Under the pieces are notes generated by a model. The model was not told the DNA's origin. It did no database searches and was given only the letters and a program-made list of their open reading frames with translations. DNA of 64,000 bases from the NCBI RefSeq assembly GCF_000025885.1, contig NC_014011.1:1916593-1980592 (forward strand), read 5' to 3'. Positions 16,425 through 25,706 of the stretch are shown here, in pieces. Position 1 is the stretch's first letter; every line of letters begins with the position of its first letter. The stretch is from Aminobacterium colombiense DSM 12261 (lineage in GTDB: Bacteria > Synergistota > Synergistia > Synergistales > Aminobacteriaceae). The translations under genes and the position numbers were made by a program.

Positions 16425-17069
16425 ATGGAGAAAAAAAATCTCGCTTCACAAGCCTATGATCGCATTAAAAAAGGGATTCTTTCTCTGGAATTCCCACCTG
16501 GATCCTTGCTTCAGGAAAGGGCCCTTGCTGAAGAGTTAGGAGTAAGCAGAACTCCTGTGAGAGAAGCCGTGCACCGCTTATCTCAGGAGGGATGGATTAC
16601 TGTAAATTCCAGGAAAAATATTGAAGTTCGCTCTGTTTCTCCCGTGGAAATACGAGAGGTCTTTCAGGCCCGTTGGCTTCTAGAGCGGGATGCTCTTGAT
16701 CTTATCTTTTCCGGTGATCTTTTTCGACAAACAGGACGGCATATGACCAATATGCTCTCATTCATGAAAGAGTCACAGAATAATTTGCACGACTTTATTC
16801 TGGCAGACCAATCCTTCCATGCCATTTTCTTTCAAATTTTAAGAAATTCCAGGCTCCAGAGGTTCTGGAACAGTGTTAGCGAGGAAATGATCTGGCTTGG
16901 CATGCTCGCCATGAACGAGAAAAGATACGAAGCTGTATTGGGAGAACATGGGCGAGTTGTAGAAGCCCTTATTGCAAGAAGAAAAAGAGACGCTAAAGAT
17001 GCCCTTCAGGATCATCTTGAAATCACTGAAGATGTACTGATTAAAAAAATTGAGACCATTACTTCATGA
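16425..17069 (+). CDS. GntR-family regulator, FadR/FCD subfamily
   Basis: A 214-residue regulator with an N-terminal winged helix (about 5-70; LAEELGVSRTPVREAVHRL is the recognition part) and an all-helical FCD ligand domain, in which three histidines (two near residues 122-128 and 174, in DQSFHAIF and EHGRVVEAL, and one in DALQDHLEI) match the usual metal/carboxylate-binding positions. ATG 16425 is used; the GTG at 16413 lies inside the operator. First gene of a plus-strand operon that continues through the DUF2848 protein, a nitrilase-type hydrolase and a TRAP transporter; their substrate or a product is the probable inducer. Confidence 0.93.
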   Translation: MEKKNLASQAYDRIKKGILSLEFPPGSLLQERALAEELGVSRTPVREAVHRLSQEGWITVNSRKNIEVRSVSPVEIREVFQARWLLERDALDLIFSGDLFRQTGRHMTNMLSFMKESQNNLHDFILADQSFHAIFFQILRNSRLQRFWNSVSEEMIWLGMLAMNEKRYEAVLGEHGRVVEALIARRKRDAKDALQDHLEITEDVLIKKIETITS

Positions 17070-17092
17070 TATGGAAGGAGGAATGGAAATAC

Positions 17093-17776
17093 ATGCTGAT
17101 GGATGTGTCTGTATTAAGGGAAAACGGGGTATGCGAAAAAAAGACCCTGAAATGGGATGCCTGTGTCGCTGCGGGCTACACTGGGAGAGATCAAGCAAGT
17201 GTCCTTGCTCACGTTGAGGAACTTCGAAAGATAGGAGTGCCCGCACCTGATAAAGTTCCCTCAATGTACTGGGTGGAGCCAGAACGGGTTTCTTCGTCGA
17301 ATACTCTGTGGGTGGTGGGAGATTTCACTTCCGGAGAAGTAGAAGTGTTCCTGGCGCGGACCGAAGAAGGAGAGCTCTGCGTCACAGTGGCAAGCGATCA
17401 TACAGATAGGGCCCTTGAAACAGTATCGGTGGCAAAAGCCAAACAAATATGTTCGAAGATTGTGGGAGCCGCTTTCTGGCGGATGGACGAAATTCGTGGA
17501 CACTGGGACAGCATTGAACTCCGGTGCTGGGCAGACGGAAAACTTTATCAGGAAGGAACCCTTGGGAAAATGCTACAGCCAGAAAAGCTCTTTGAACTGG
17601 CTCAAGAGGATTCACCATGCTCTTCCTGCAGGATTGCCCTCTTTAGCGGTACCCTTCCTACCCTCGGAGAGGGGCTTATTTATGGCGAAAAATACGTTCT
17701 CTCTCTTAAAGACCCCCTTCTGAACAGGGAGATTCGTCATGAATACTCTGTCCGTATTCTGCCTGACCGCAACTAA
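17093..17776 (+). CDS. DUF2848-family protein
   Basis: A 227-residue protein that I recognise as DUF2848-like from GYTGRDQASVLAHVEELRKIG and GVPAPDKVPSMYWVEPERV, a family distantly related to fumarylacetoacetate-hydrolase-fold proteins and found in carboxylate-catabolism operons. No experimentally defined function is known to me. The start at ATG 17093 follows AAGGAGG (17075-17081); an ATG at 17066 overlaps the GntR stop but has no ribosome-binding site. It lies between the regulator and the nitrilase, 11 bases before the latter. A role as hydrolase or decarboxylase in breakdown of the imported substrate is inference. Confidence 0.78.
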   Translation: MLMDVSVLRENGVCEKKTLKWDACVAAGYTGRDQASVLAHVEELRKIGVPAPDKVPSMYWVEPERVSSSNTLWVVGDFTSGEVEVFLARTEEGELCVTVASDHTDRALETVSVAKAKQICSKIVGAAFWRMDEIRGHWDSIELRCWADGKLYQEGTLGKMLQPEKLFELAQEDSPCSSCRIALFSGTLPTLGEGLIYGEKYVLSLKDPLLNREIRHEYSVRILPDRN

Positions 17777-17787
17777 GGAGGTATGGA

Positions 17788-18591
17788 ATGAAGCTTAGAG
17801 TAGGAGTACTGCAGCTTGACATCGCCCTCGGCGATGAGAAGAAAAACCGTGAGAATATCGAAAGATGGATGTCCCAGACCTACGTTCCTTCAGATGTGCC
17901 AACGGCCATCGTGGTTCCTGAACTCTGGAATACAGGGTACGCCTTGGAACGAGCCACTGAACTGGCAGATACTGAAGGGAAAAGAACTGCTGCCTTTCTC
18001 GGCAACCTGGCCAAGAAATATGGCGTTTGGTTTGTGGGCGGGTCAGTTCTTGTTTCCACTGAAGAGGGGCATACCAATCGGGCGCAGGCTATCAACCCTC
18101 AGGGGGAACTTGTGGCCTGGTATGACAAGGTCCACCTCTTCCGACTCATGGATGAGGATAAATACCTCCTCAGTGGCAAAAAAGACTGCCTTTTCGATCT
18201 GGAGGGGATAAAGGCCGGATGCGTCATCTGCTATGACATCCGCTTTTGCGAATGGCTCCGTACCTATGCATTGAGAGGAACGGAGGTTCTTTTCGTAAGT
18301 GCAGAATGGCCGAGCTCAAGGGTAGACCACTGGAAGACCCTTCTTCGCGCCAGAGCCATCGAGAATCAGATGTACGTGGTAGCATGCAACCGATGCGGAA
18401 CTACGGGAAATACCCATTTTGCCGGAGGATCAATGGTCATCGGCCCTAAAGGGGAGATTCTCTTTGAAGGCAGTGAAGGGGAAGAGGCCGGGTTCGTCAC
18501 CCTCAACCTGAAAGCGGTTTCAGAAATTCGGAAATTCATAACAGTTTTCAATGACAGGGTTCCTGAGATCTATGATACACAAACTAAATAG
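17788..18591 (+). CDS. Carbon-nitrogen hydrolase (nitrilase superfamily amidase)
   Basis: A 267-residue nitrilase-superfamily enzyme that should hydrolyse a C-N bond of an amide, probably to a carboxylate and ammonia. The catalytic triad is present: Glu45 (VVPELWNTG), Lys114 (WYDKVHLF) and Cys148 (VICYDIRF). Sequence resembles omega-amidase/carbamoylase-like branches, but the branch cannot be fixed by eye. AAGGAGG lies 7 bases before the ATG. In one operon with the DUF2848 protein and a TRAP importer, so it likely acts on the imported compound or a derivative. Confidence 0.93.
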   Translation: MKLRVGVLQLDIALGDEKKNRENIERWMSQTYVPSDVPTAIVVPELWNTGYALERATELADTEGKRTAAFLGNLAKKYGVWFVGGSVLVSTEEGHTNRAQAINPQGELVAWYDKVHLFRLMDEDKYLLSGKKDCLFDLEGIKAGCVICYDIRFCEWLRTYALRGTEVLFVSAEWPSSRVDHWKTLLRARAIENQMYVVACNRCGTTGNTHFAGGSMVIGPKGEILFEGSEGEEAGFVTLNLKAVSEIRKFITVFNDRVPEIYDTQTK

Positions 18592-18604
18592 GAGGGAAAG
18601 GACA

Positions 18605-19597
18605 ATGAAGAGAAGGGGATTTTTTTTGGCGCTAGTCGTAATGGCGGCGATACTCTGGTCAGGTGCGGTATTTGCAAACACAGTTGAATTCAAGTTCGCT
18701 CATTCGGGAAGCCTAGAGCACCAGTATCAGATTGGCGCAGAGCACTTCAAGAAGGTAGTTGAGGAAAAATCTGGAGGAGAACTGAAGGTAAACATCTTCC
18801 CCCAGGCCCAGCTTGGCGGGGAACGGGATCTTGCTGAGGGTGTCCGCATGGGGACAATCGAAATGAGTTCGGTAGCAGCCAGCAACCTGGCAGGGTTTGT
18901 TCCGGAGCTTCAGGTTTTCGGCGTTCCCTTCCTTTTTCAGACCCGTGAGCAGGTCTACTCAGTGCTCGACGGAACTGTTGGCAAAGACCTCGCCGACATC
19001 ATGCTTGCAAAGGGGTTCAAGAACCTCTCCATCTGGGAAGTGGGCTTCCGGAATATAACGAACAACGTCCGCCCGGTGAAAACACCTGAAGATATGAAGG
19101 GGCTAAAAATCCGGGTGCAGGAATCAAAGATCTGGATCGAGTTCATGAAACGCCTTGGCGCAATTGCCACACCGATTCCCTTTGGCGAACTATACACCGC
19201 ATTGCAGCAAAAAGTTGTGGACGGCCAGGAGAACCCTGTAGCTACAATCTATTCCATGAAATTCTACGAAGTCCAGAAATATCTTTCCCTGACCGGCCAC
19301 ACCTATGAGCCGGCCATTGTGATAGCAAATCCGAAATGGTTCAACGGTCTCGACCCGAAACATCAGGCAATATTGGTGGAAGCAGCGGCCGAAGCAGCAG
19401 CCTACCAACGGGCGACCCTCGCCGAGATGGATAAGGAACGTTTCGAGATCATAAAGAAGGCCGGAGTTCAGGTGGAGGAGAATCCTGATAAGGAAGCTTT
19501 CGCAAAAGCGACAGAAGATCTTTATAAAGTTCTCGCTGATGTGGTACCCGAAGCTCTTGTTCAAAAGATCAAGGACGAAGCAGCGAAGGTAAAATAA
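18605..19597 (+). CDS. TRAP transporter solute-binding protein (DctP family)
   Basis: A 330-residue periplasmic receptor of a tripartite ATP-independent transporter. Signal peptide: positively charged start, hydrophobic core, cleavage near GAVFANT. Family signatures include FKFAHSGSLEHQ at the mature N-terminus, FPQAQLGGERDLAEG, and the conserved arginine region KGLKIRVQES, whose Arg usually binds the substrate carboxylate. GGAGGGAAAGG precedes ATG 18605. An attenuator hairpin directly after the gene should raise its level relative to the membrane subunits. The ligand is probably an organic acid or amide; not determinable here. Confidence 0.94.
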   Translation: MKRRGFFLALVVMAAILWSGAVFANTVEFKFAHSGSLEHQYQIGAEHFKKVVEEKSGGELKVNIFPQAQLGGERDLAEGVRMGTIEMSSVAASNLAGFVPELQVFGVPFLFQTREQVYSVLDGTVGKDLADIMLAKGFKNLSIWEVGFRNITNNVRPVKTPEDMKGLKIRVQESKIWIEFMKRLGAIATPIPFGELYTALQQKVVDGQENPVATIYSMKFYEVQKYLSLTGHTYEPAIVIANPKWFNGLDPKHQAILVEAAAEAAAYQRATLAEMDKERFEIIKKAGVQVEENPDKEAFAKATEDLYKVLADVVPEALVQKIKDEAAKVK

Positions 19598-19607
19598 TGT
19601 CTCTCTG

Positions 19608-19637
19608 CTCTGGGGGATTTCTCCCCCAGAGTTTTTT
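19608..19637 (+). terminator. Intra-operon attenuator after the TRAP binding protein
   Basis: CTCTGGGGGA (19608-19617) and TCCCCCAGAG form a strong stem followed by TTTTTT. It separates the binding-protein gene from the membrane subunits of the same transporter. Confidence 0.85.
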
Positions 19638-19663
19638 CTTAGAGAAATCGAGGAGTGATCCCT

Positions 19664-20152
19664 TTGAGAAAAATTGAAAACATTTTTTCTGTCCTCACAG
19701 GAATTAGTCTCGCAGTGGTCTTCATTGTAACCTTTGGACAGGTAATCCAACGCTACGTCTTCCAGCTTCCCATGCCTTGGGCAACAGACGTGATTCGTAT
19801 CTTCTTTGTCTATTCCATTTTCTTAGGCATGGGTGTAGGGGTTTTTAAGAAGGCCCACTTGAATATCGACGTCCTTGTACAGGTATTTCCTTCATGGGCC
19901 AAACCCTGGTTCGACCTTCTTTCAAATGTTGTAGTGTCCATCTTCCTGAGTTTTGTCCTCTACTTCAGCATCCCTTTCATTAAAGCAAATGCTGACCAGG
20001 TGACGCCATATCTTCTCTTTCCCATGAGTTATATTTATATGATCATTCCTATTGCCGTTTCCTTTATGGTTCTGTTTCTCTTTTTAGATACAGCAAAACT
20101 GCTTGTCACTCTTTTCGGAAGAGACAAATTTACTAATTCGGGGAGCAGGTGA
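19664..20152 (+). CDS. TRAP transporter small permease (DctQ family)
   Basis: A 162-residue integral membrane protein with four hydrophobic helices, the typical DctQ layout, including the conserved RYVFQLPMPWATDVIR region. The most likely start is TTG 19664, because GAGGAG ends about 9 bases before it; the GTG at 19655 directly abuts that sequence. It follows the binding protein across an attenuator and is 7 bases from dctM. Works with DctM to import the solute using a sodium or proton gradient. Confidence 0.9.
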   Translation: MRKIENIFSVLTGISLAVVFIVTFGQVIQRYVFQLPMPWATDVIRIFFVYSIFLGMGVGVFKKAHLNIDVLVQVFPSWAKPWFDLLSNVVVSIFLSFVLYFSIPFIKANADQVTPYLLFPMSYIYMIIPIAVSFMVLFLFLDTAKLLVTLFGRDKFTNSGSR

Positions 20153-20159
20153 GATATAT

Positions 20160-21431
20160 ATGCTTTGGATAGCTGCTCTTTTCGGAATTTTTCTCTTAGG
20201 GATACCTATCTCCTTTTCCTTAGGTATAACGACCCTCATAGGACTAGCAGGAGCGGGACTTCCCATGGAGGTTCTCGTTCAGAGAATGTTCACTGGGGTA
20301 GATAACTTTGCTTTTGTTGCTATTCCTCTTTTTATCCTTGCAGGAAATCTTATGGCTGTGGGAGGGATATCGAAACGTATTACCACTTTTTCGGAAGCAC
20401 TTGTTGGGCACTGGCCAGGCGGCCTTGGAATGGTTGCCATTGTCGCATCTATGATATTCGCTGCCGTTACAGGCTCTGCCATCGCCGCCACAGCAGCCAT
20501 AGGCGCTCTTTTAATCTCCGAAATGATCTCCAAGGGGTATTCTAAAGCATATGCAGCCTCACTGGTGGCAACCGCAGGATCCATTGGGCCTATCATTCCT
20601 CCCAGCATTCCCCTTGTGGTCTACGGGGTCATCGTTGGCAGCTCTATTGCGAAGCTGTTCATGGGAGGGATAATACCCGGAATCCTCATGGGGGTGTTCC
20701 TCATGATCGCAAACTGGATGATCAGTAAGCGACGTGGCTATGTTGGGCGGGAAACAAAATCAAGCGCTGCCGAACTCCGAAAAGGGCTTAAAGACGCTAT
20801 TCTTGCCCTCCTCATGCCGGTTATCATCATCGGAGGAATCGTGGGAGGAATTTTCACTCCCACTGAATCGGCATCCATTGCAGTAGCATACTCCCTATTC
20901 CTCGGCACCATAGTCTACAGGGAGCTTTCATGGAAAGATATCACCAGGGCATTCATTGAAGCGGCTGTTACCACCGGCATCATCCTTACGGTCCTCATGA
21001 CTGCAAGCCTTTTTATTTGGTTCATGACTGTAAAAATGATTCCTCAATCCATCACCCAGAGTCTTCTTCAGGTGGTTACTTCAAAATGGGGAGCCCTTAT
21101 GGTAATGAACATCATCCTTCTCATCGCTGGAACTTTTATCGACACCACGAGCGCTCTCACCATCTTTGTACCCCTCTTCCTGCCTCTGGTGAAGACCTTC
21201 GGGATAGACCTTATCCATTTTGGCGTAATGGTGGCAGTGAACCTCACAATAGGCATGTGCACCCCCCCTCTGGGCGTGTGTCTTTTCGTATCTTGCGAAA
21301 TTGCCGGAACGACTCTCCGGGAAATGTTCAAGGATCTCATCCTCATGCTCGTTCCGCTACTAATTTTGCTGCTCCTTATAACCTACGTCCCGGGAATTGT
21401 AACCTGGCTTCCAAATTTCCTCGGACTTTAG
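20160..21431 (+). CDS. TRAP transporter large permease (DctM family)
   Basis: A 423-residue membrane protein of the DctM family with about 12 hydrophobic segments. Family motifs include IPLFILAGNLM, AAVTGSAIAATAAIG, GSIGPIIPPSIPLVVYG and a repeat in the second half (NLTIGMCTPPLGVCLF). Start ATG 20160 lies 7 bases after the dctQ stop, with GGTGAG upstream. Last gene of the GntR-controlled operon; a GC-rich hairpin follows. Confidence 0.95.
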   Translation: MLWIAALFGIFLLGIPISFSLGITTLIGLAGAGLPMEVLVQRMFTGVDNFAFVAIPLFILAGNLMAVGGISKRITTFSEALVGHWPGGLGMVAIVASMIFAAVTGSAIAATAAIGALLISEMISKGYSKAYAASLVATAGSIGPIIPPSIPLVVYGVIVGSSIAKLFMGGIIPGILMGVFLMIANWMISKRRGYVGRETKSSAAELRKGLKDAILALLMPVIIIGGIVGGIFTPTESASIAVAYSLFLGTIVYRELSWKDITRAFIEAAVTTGIILTVLMTASLFIWFMTVKMIPQSITQSLLQVVTSKWGALMVMNIILLIAGTFIDTTSALTIFVPLFLPLVKTFGIDLIHFGVMVAVNLTIGMCTPPLGVCLFVSCEIAGTTLREMFKDLILMLVPLLILLLLITYVPGIVTWLPNFLGL

Positions 21432-21449
21432 AACTAGAAAATAGCAACA

Positions 21450-21473
21450 GAGGGGGCTTCTCACAGCCCCCTC
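21450..21473 (+). terminator. GC-rich hairpin at the end of the TRAP operon
   Basis: GAGGGGGCT (21450-21458) pairs perfectly with AGCCCCCTC (21465-21473). The T-tract after it is poor, but its position right after the last gene supports terminator function. Confidence 0.65.
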
Positions 21474-21567
21474 CTCGATATCTTGATATTTCCCATGTTG
21501 CTAACATGACTTTACGCCATTTAAACGCAGTCCCAGCAAGTTTCACAAAAATTCTTCAGACCGAACA

Positions 21568-23478
21568 TCACTTCGTGGGTTTTCCCAAGTGCCTGCTTAA
21601 AAAAGTTTCCATAGCCCGGTAAAAATCGAAGCGGTTCTCTTCATTTGCGAAACCATGTCCCTCGTTATTTTTAACCATATATTCTACATCTATATTGCGC
21701 TTACGCAACGCTTCCACAATCTGATCTGACTCAGCCTTTTTGACCCGCGGGTCATTTGCTCCCTGGGCAACAAAAAGAGGCGCCCGTATTTTATCCGCGT
21801 GAAACACAGGAGAAACTGAGCGAAGTAAATCCTTGTCTTTTTCGGGATCGCCAATCTGTTCATACATCATTTGCCGCCCCAGTTCCCAGTATGGCGGCAA
21901 CGTCTCGAGGAGAGTAAAAAGGTTTGATGGCCCTACAAAGTCAACGCCACAAGCGTAGATATCTGGTGTAAAGGCCAGTCCAGCTAAAACAGCATAACCG
22001 CCATAGGAAGCGCCGTAAATACCAACTCTCTCTGCATCGGCTATACCCTCTTTTATGAGCCAACTCACCCCATCGGTAATGTCATTTTGCATGTTACGTC
22101 CCCATTGCCGAAAACCAGCAACCCAGAAACTTTTGCCATACCCTGTGGATCCTCTGAAATTCATCTCCAGAACCGCGTACCCTCTGTTGGCAAGAAATTG
22201 AACTTCAGGGCTGAAGCCCCAAACATCCCGGGCCCACGGACCTCCATGGGGATGAACAACCACTGGCAGATTTTTCGGCTCTACTCCTACAGGAAGGGTA
22301 AGATAGCCGTGAATGGCCAGCCCATCACGGGATGTGTACGCAATAGACCTCATCGGCGCCATTTCTTCTTCTTTTAACCACGGGCTTAAATCAGCAAGTT
22401 TTTCGAAATCCCCTGTGTTACGATCATAAAAATAATAGCTGCCAAGGGTTCGATCACTGCCCGCATATACAAGCATTCTATTTTCATCGCGACTCATGCT
22501 CGCTATCCCAACTTCATACCCGGGAAGCTTCTCTTCAAGCGTTGCTTGCAATTGTTCTCTTTCTTCATCAAAAAAAGCGTAATGCCCCTTATCTGTGACA
22601 AAGCGAACTCCCGTAATAACCTGGCGTTTTTTAGATCGAAGAAGCCTGTAAACATCAACTTCTGGATGCTCGTAAACCAAATCAAGGAAGGCTCCTGTTT
22701 CGGGATCATAACGATAAATAGCGCTCTTGTCCCGATGGAGGTTAGAGGCTACATAAAGATAGCGGTTATCGAAGGTAAAGAAGAGGGGGCTCACCGAATC
22801 CTTAAAATTAGTCGTTATAACTGTGCGGAAAGGTTCATCCTCAGTTTTTCTGTATAAAAGACTTGTCTGAACGCCATCGCTTCTTACTGCCGCCCGAAGC
22901 TTCCCCTCATTGTCTGTCAGCCATCCGGCAATATCCCCAGGGTTTTCAGCAACAAGGCCCATTTCCCCTGTGGTAACATTGATTCGATACACATCGAAAA
23001 GACGAGAATCCCGCCGATTCATGGCAATGATCATTTCGTTCTCCACATCTTCCAGATCATCGACAATTGAAACCCGCACGTTAGGAAAGGGCGTAAGTTC
23101 CTTTTTATTCTTGCCGGTAATATCTACGTAAAAGAGGTGATAATTTTCATCCCCGCCAGCGTCCTGAACATATATTATGCGATCATTTCCCTTCCAGAAG
23201 TACCCGGCTACATTTCGGGCCGTGGCTTCTGTGAGGCGCAAAGGCTCATCATGAGATCCAATTTTTTGCACATAGACATTCATGCGCCGTTGCCACGGTT
23301 GCATATACGCTAAATATCCTCCATTGGGGGAAAGGGAAAAAGAAACCTTTTCAGGATTTCTAAAGAAATCTTCAAGAGGAATTTGGCGGGGGAGAGCCCA
23401 TAGGCTTCCAGCATTCCACATCAAAATGACAACGGCAATTCCCGTCACAAGAACAGCAAGAAATATATGCTTCCACAT
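21568..23478 (-). CDS. S9-family serine peptidase (prolyl oligopeptidase/acylaminoacyl-peptidase type)
   Basis: A 636-residue protein with an N-terminal hydrophobic segment (about 3-28) that is a signal peptide or membrane anchor, so it probably acts outside the cytoplasm. Residues about 35-380 look like the beta-propeller that gates access; the rest is the alpha/beta-hydrolase domain with nucleophile serine in GASYGGYA, acid in ANDPRV and histidine in NEGHGF. It should cleave short peptides or release N-terminal acylated residues. ATG 23478 is chosen because GAAGGAGAG precedes it. Single gene, divergent from the SDR gene. Fits a peptide-degrading lifestyle. Confidence 0.93.
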   Translation of the reverse strand: MWKHIFLAVLVTGIAVVILMWNAGSLWALPRQIPLEDFFRNPEKVSFSLSPNGGYLAYMQPWQRRMNVYVQKIGSHDEPLRLTEATARNVAGYFWKGNDRIIYVQDAGGDENYHLFYVDITGKNKKELTPFPNVRVSIVDDLEDVENEMIIAMNRRDSRLFDVYRINVTTGEMGLVAENPGDIAGWLTDNEGKLRAAVRSDGVQTSLLYRKTEDEPFRTVITTNFKDSVSPLFFTFDNRYLYVASNLHRDKSAIYRYDPETGAFLDLVYEHPEVDVYRLLRSKKRQVITGVRFVTDKGHYAFFDEEREQLQATLEEKLPGYEVGIASMSRDENRMLVYAGSDRTLGSYYFYDRNTGDFEKLADLSPWLKEEEMAPMRSIAYTSRDGLAIHGYLTLPVGVEPKNLPVVVHPHGGPWARDVWGFSPEVQFLANRGYAVLEMNFRGSTGYGKSFWVAGFRQWGRNMQNDITDGVSWLIKEGIADAERVGIYGASYGGYAVLAGLAFTPDIYACGVDFVGPSNLFTLLETLPPYWELGRQMMYEQIGDPEKDKDLLRSVSPVFHADKIRAPLFVAQGANDPRVKKAESDQIVEALRKRNIDVEYMVKNNEGHGFANEENRFDFYRAMETFLSRHLGKPTK

Positions 23479-23644
23479 ACCAATCTCTCCTTCAAAGAAT
23501 GTATCCTTCATTATGTAAAAGTCAGTTTATCATGAAAAACACTTTGCCTAATCCGATAAAATGCTGAAAGTGCTTTTTACCTATTGATTCAAGACTGAAT
23601 TTACAGAATACTATAATAAGGCTTAGAGAAAAGGAGGTATGGTT

Positions 23645-24436
23645 ATGGATCTAGGTATTAAGAACAGAGTTGCCCTCATTATGGCGTCAAGCAGCGGCCT
23701 GGGGAAGTCTATAGCTCGACGATTCCTTATGGAAGGCGCAACAGTCATGTTGGCCAGCCGCAACGAAGAAATGCTTAACCGCGCAGTTCAGGAACTTACC
23801 GATGACACTAGCGTAACTCCCTATTACACAGTATGTGACATAACCAAAGGAGAGCAGATTAAAAATCTGGTACGTTCAACGACAGAAAAGCTCGGTCCCA
23901 TTTCTATTCTTGTAAATAACGCGGGGGGGCCTCCTGCAGGAACCTTTGACACCTTTGACGATGAAGCGTGGCAAAAAGCCTTCGAACTCAACCTTCTCAG
24001 CTACGTTAGAACCACCCGGGAGGTACTTCCTTTTATGAAGGTTCAAAAGTGGGGACGGATCGTGAATTCCACGTCTTCTTCCGTTAAGCAGGTAATAGAA
24101 AACCTTATTCTATCAAACACTCTGAGACTCGGTGTTATCGGCCTCACAAAAACTCTTTCCCAGGAGCTTGCCCCTTATAATATTCTGATCAACGCCATTG
24201 GGCCCGGGCGATTCGATACCCAGCGAATACGCCAGCTCGATCAGGCTTTAGCTGTCAAACGAGGGGTTTCCGCAGATGAAATAAGCCGTGAAGCCATGAA
24301 TCAAATACCTCTCGGCCGATATGGCCACCCAGACGAATATGCCCGGCTTGCCGTTTTCCTTTGTTCAGAGGCAAACAGTTACATCACGGGGCAAACCATA
24401 CTTGCCGACGGAGGAATGGTAAAAGCAGTTCTTTAA
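23645..24436 (+). CDS. SDR-family oxidoreductase with a non-canonical active site
   Basis: A 263-residue short-chain dehydrogenase/reductase fold protein. The Rossmann nucleotide site is present (ASSSGLGKSIARRFL) and so is the NNAGG motif. The usual Ser region is seen as NSTSSSV, but the catalytic YxxxK is replaced: the sequence aligned with it reads SNTLR, i.e. Tyr to Ser and Lys to Arg, before the normal GVIGLTK helix. So it may use different chemistry or have a binding role. ATG 23645 is chosen (AAGGAGG ends 7 bases before); an ATG two codons earlier lies too close to that site. TATAAT at 23612-23617 is a likely -10 box. Substrate unknown. Confidence 0.9.
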   Translation: MDLGIKNRVALIMASSSGLGKSIARRFLMEGATVMLASRNEEMLNRAVQELTDDTSVTPYYTVCDITKGEQIKNLVRSTTEKLGPISILVNNAGGPPAGTFDTFDDEAWQKAFELNLLSYVRTTREVLPFMKVQKWGRIVNSTSSSVKQVIENLILSNTLRLGVIGLTKTLSQELAPYNILINAIGPGRFDTQRIRQLDQALAVKRGVSADEISREAMNQIPLGRYGHPDEYARLAVFLCSEANSYITGQTILADGGMVKAVL

Positions 24437-24443
24437 AACCCCA

Positions 24444-24488
24444 AAGATAAGGCGGAGGGGGCGCTTAGCGCTTCCTCCGCCTTATCTT
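24444..24488. terminator. Bidirectional terminator between convergent genes
   Basis: AAGATAAGGCGGAGG (24444-24458) and its exact complement (24474-24488) make a 15-bp stem between the SDR gene (plus) and the aldo/keto reductase gene (minus). Confidence 0.88.
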
Positions 24489-24508
24489 CAAAACTATAGA
24501 TGGCAACT

Positions 24509-25654
24509 CTATTTCTCTTCCTTATTTTTTTCAAAAAGGGACACTACCTCTTTTAACTGCTGGCGGATGGGAAGATTCTGAGGGCAAACCTCTTCGCAGG
24601 CTCCACACTCAACACATAGGCTCGCCCTTTCATAGTCTTTTACAAACACAAAATAGGTATCTTTGGCCATCTTCTCATCATCAAACATAAAGGCCATGTT
24701 ATAGCGGTTGAAGCATTCTGGGATATTCACTCCCTGAGGGCAGGGCATACAGTAACGGCAGTTCGTGCAATCCACCTTCATCCGCCTTTTATACTCTTCC
24801 TTAACCCTTGCCACAACATCAAGATCGTGATCTGACAAGGCACCGGGGATACCCTTCGCAGCTGCCACGATATTTTCTTTCACCTGGTTTATAGAATTCA
24901 TGCCACTCAGGACCACCGACACCTCCGGATGGTTCCAGACCCACCGCAATCCCCAGGCAGCAGGGCTCATTTCCTCCCTTGCTTCCTTCCAGATGCCCTG
25001 AATGGTATCTGGCACATTTACGGCCAGCTTTCCACCCCTTAAAGGTTCCATAATAACCACGCCAAGGCCCCGGGATGCCGCTTCTTTTAATCCTCTGGTC
25101 CCTGCCTGATAGTTTTCATCAAGATAGTTGTACTGGATCTGGCAAAAATCCCAATGCCAGGCATTGAGAATTTCTTCAAAAAGCTCATACTCTCCATGGA
25201 AGGAAAAACCTCCGTAGCGAATGCGCCCGTCTGCTTTCGCCCGTTCAAGAAAAGAGAAGACGTCATGTTGCACCATATTGTCCCAACGCTGTCTGTTGAG
25301 GGAATGGACCAGATAAAAATCAATGGTATCTGTCTTTAAACGCCGCAGCTGCTCATTTAAATAAAAATCCATGTCTTCATGTTTTTCGACGAGCCACGAT
25401 GGCAGCTTCGTGGCAAGGTTAACCTTTTCTCTATAACCATTCTGCAGCGCTCTTCCCACAAAAGGTTCGCTCATTTCGTTATGGTAAGACCAGGCCGTAT
25501 CTACATAGTTCACACCGTTGTCAATGGCATAACACAGAATTTCGGTGGCTTCTGCTTCATTAATATTCCCCTCTGGTGTTACAGGAAATCGCATACATCC
25601 AAAGCCGAGAATAGAAAGTTCTTCTGTCATTCCAGGCATACGTCTATACTGCAT
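24509..25654 (-). CDS. Aldo/keto reductase with C-terminal 4Fe-4S ferredoxin domain
   Basis: A 381-residue protein: an aldo/keto-reductase TIM barrel (about 1-280) fused to two [4Fe-4S] cluster motifs. The barrel shows the catalytic Asp-Tyr-Lys-His set: DTAWSYHN for Asp/Tyr, ATKLP for Lys, LVHSLN for His. The tail has CTNCRYCMPCPQG and CVECGACEEVCPQN. Such fusions are common in anaerobes and may couple carbonyl reduction to ferredoxin rather than NADPH. AAAGGAG abuts the ATG. Single gene. Substrate unknown. Confidence 0.94.
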   Translation of the reverse strand: MQYRRMPGMTEELSILGFGCMRFPVTPEGNINEAEATEILCYAIDNGVNYVDTAWSYHNEMSEPFVGRALQNGYREKVNLATKLPSWLVEKHEDMDFYLNEQLRRLKTDTIDFYLVHSLNRQRWDNMVQHDVFSFLERAKADGRIRYGGFSFHGEYELFEEILNAWHWDFCQIQYNYLDENYQAGTRGLKEAASRGLGVVIMEPLRGGKLAVNVPDTIQGIWKEAREEMSPAAWGLRWVWNHPEVSVVLSGMNSINQVKENIVAAAKGIPGALSDHDLDVVARVKEEYKRRMKVDCTNCRYCMPCPQGVNIPECFNRYNMAFMFDDEKMAKDTYFVFVKDYERASLCVECGACEEVCPQNLPIRQQLKEVVSLFEKNKEEK

Positions 25655-25706
25655 CTCCTTTCCCCCTTTCAGTCATTTCTGTCTAGTATAGCAAAATCTT
25701 CTTCGG

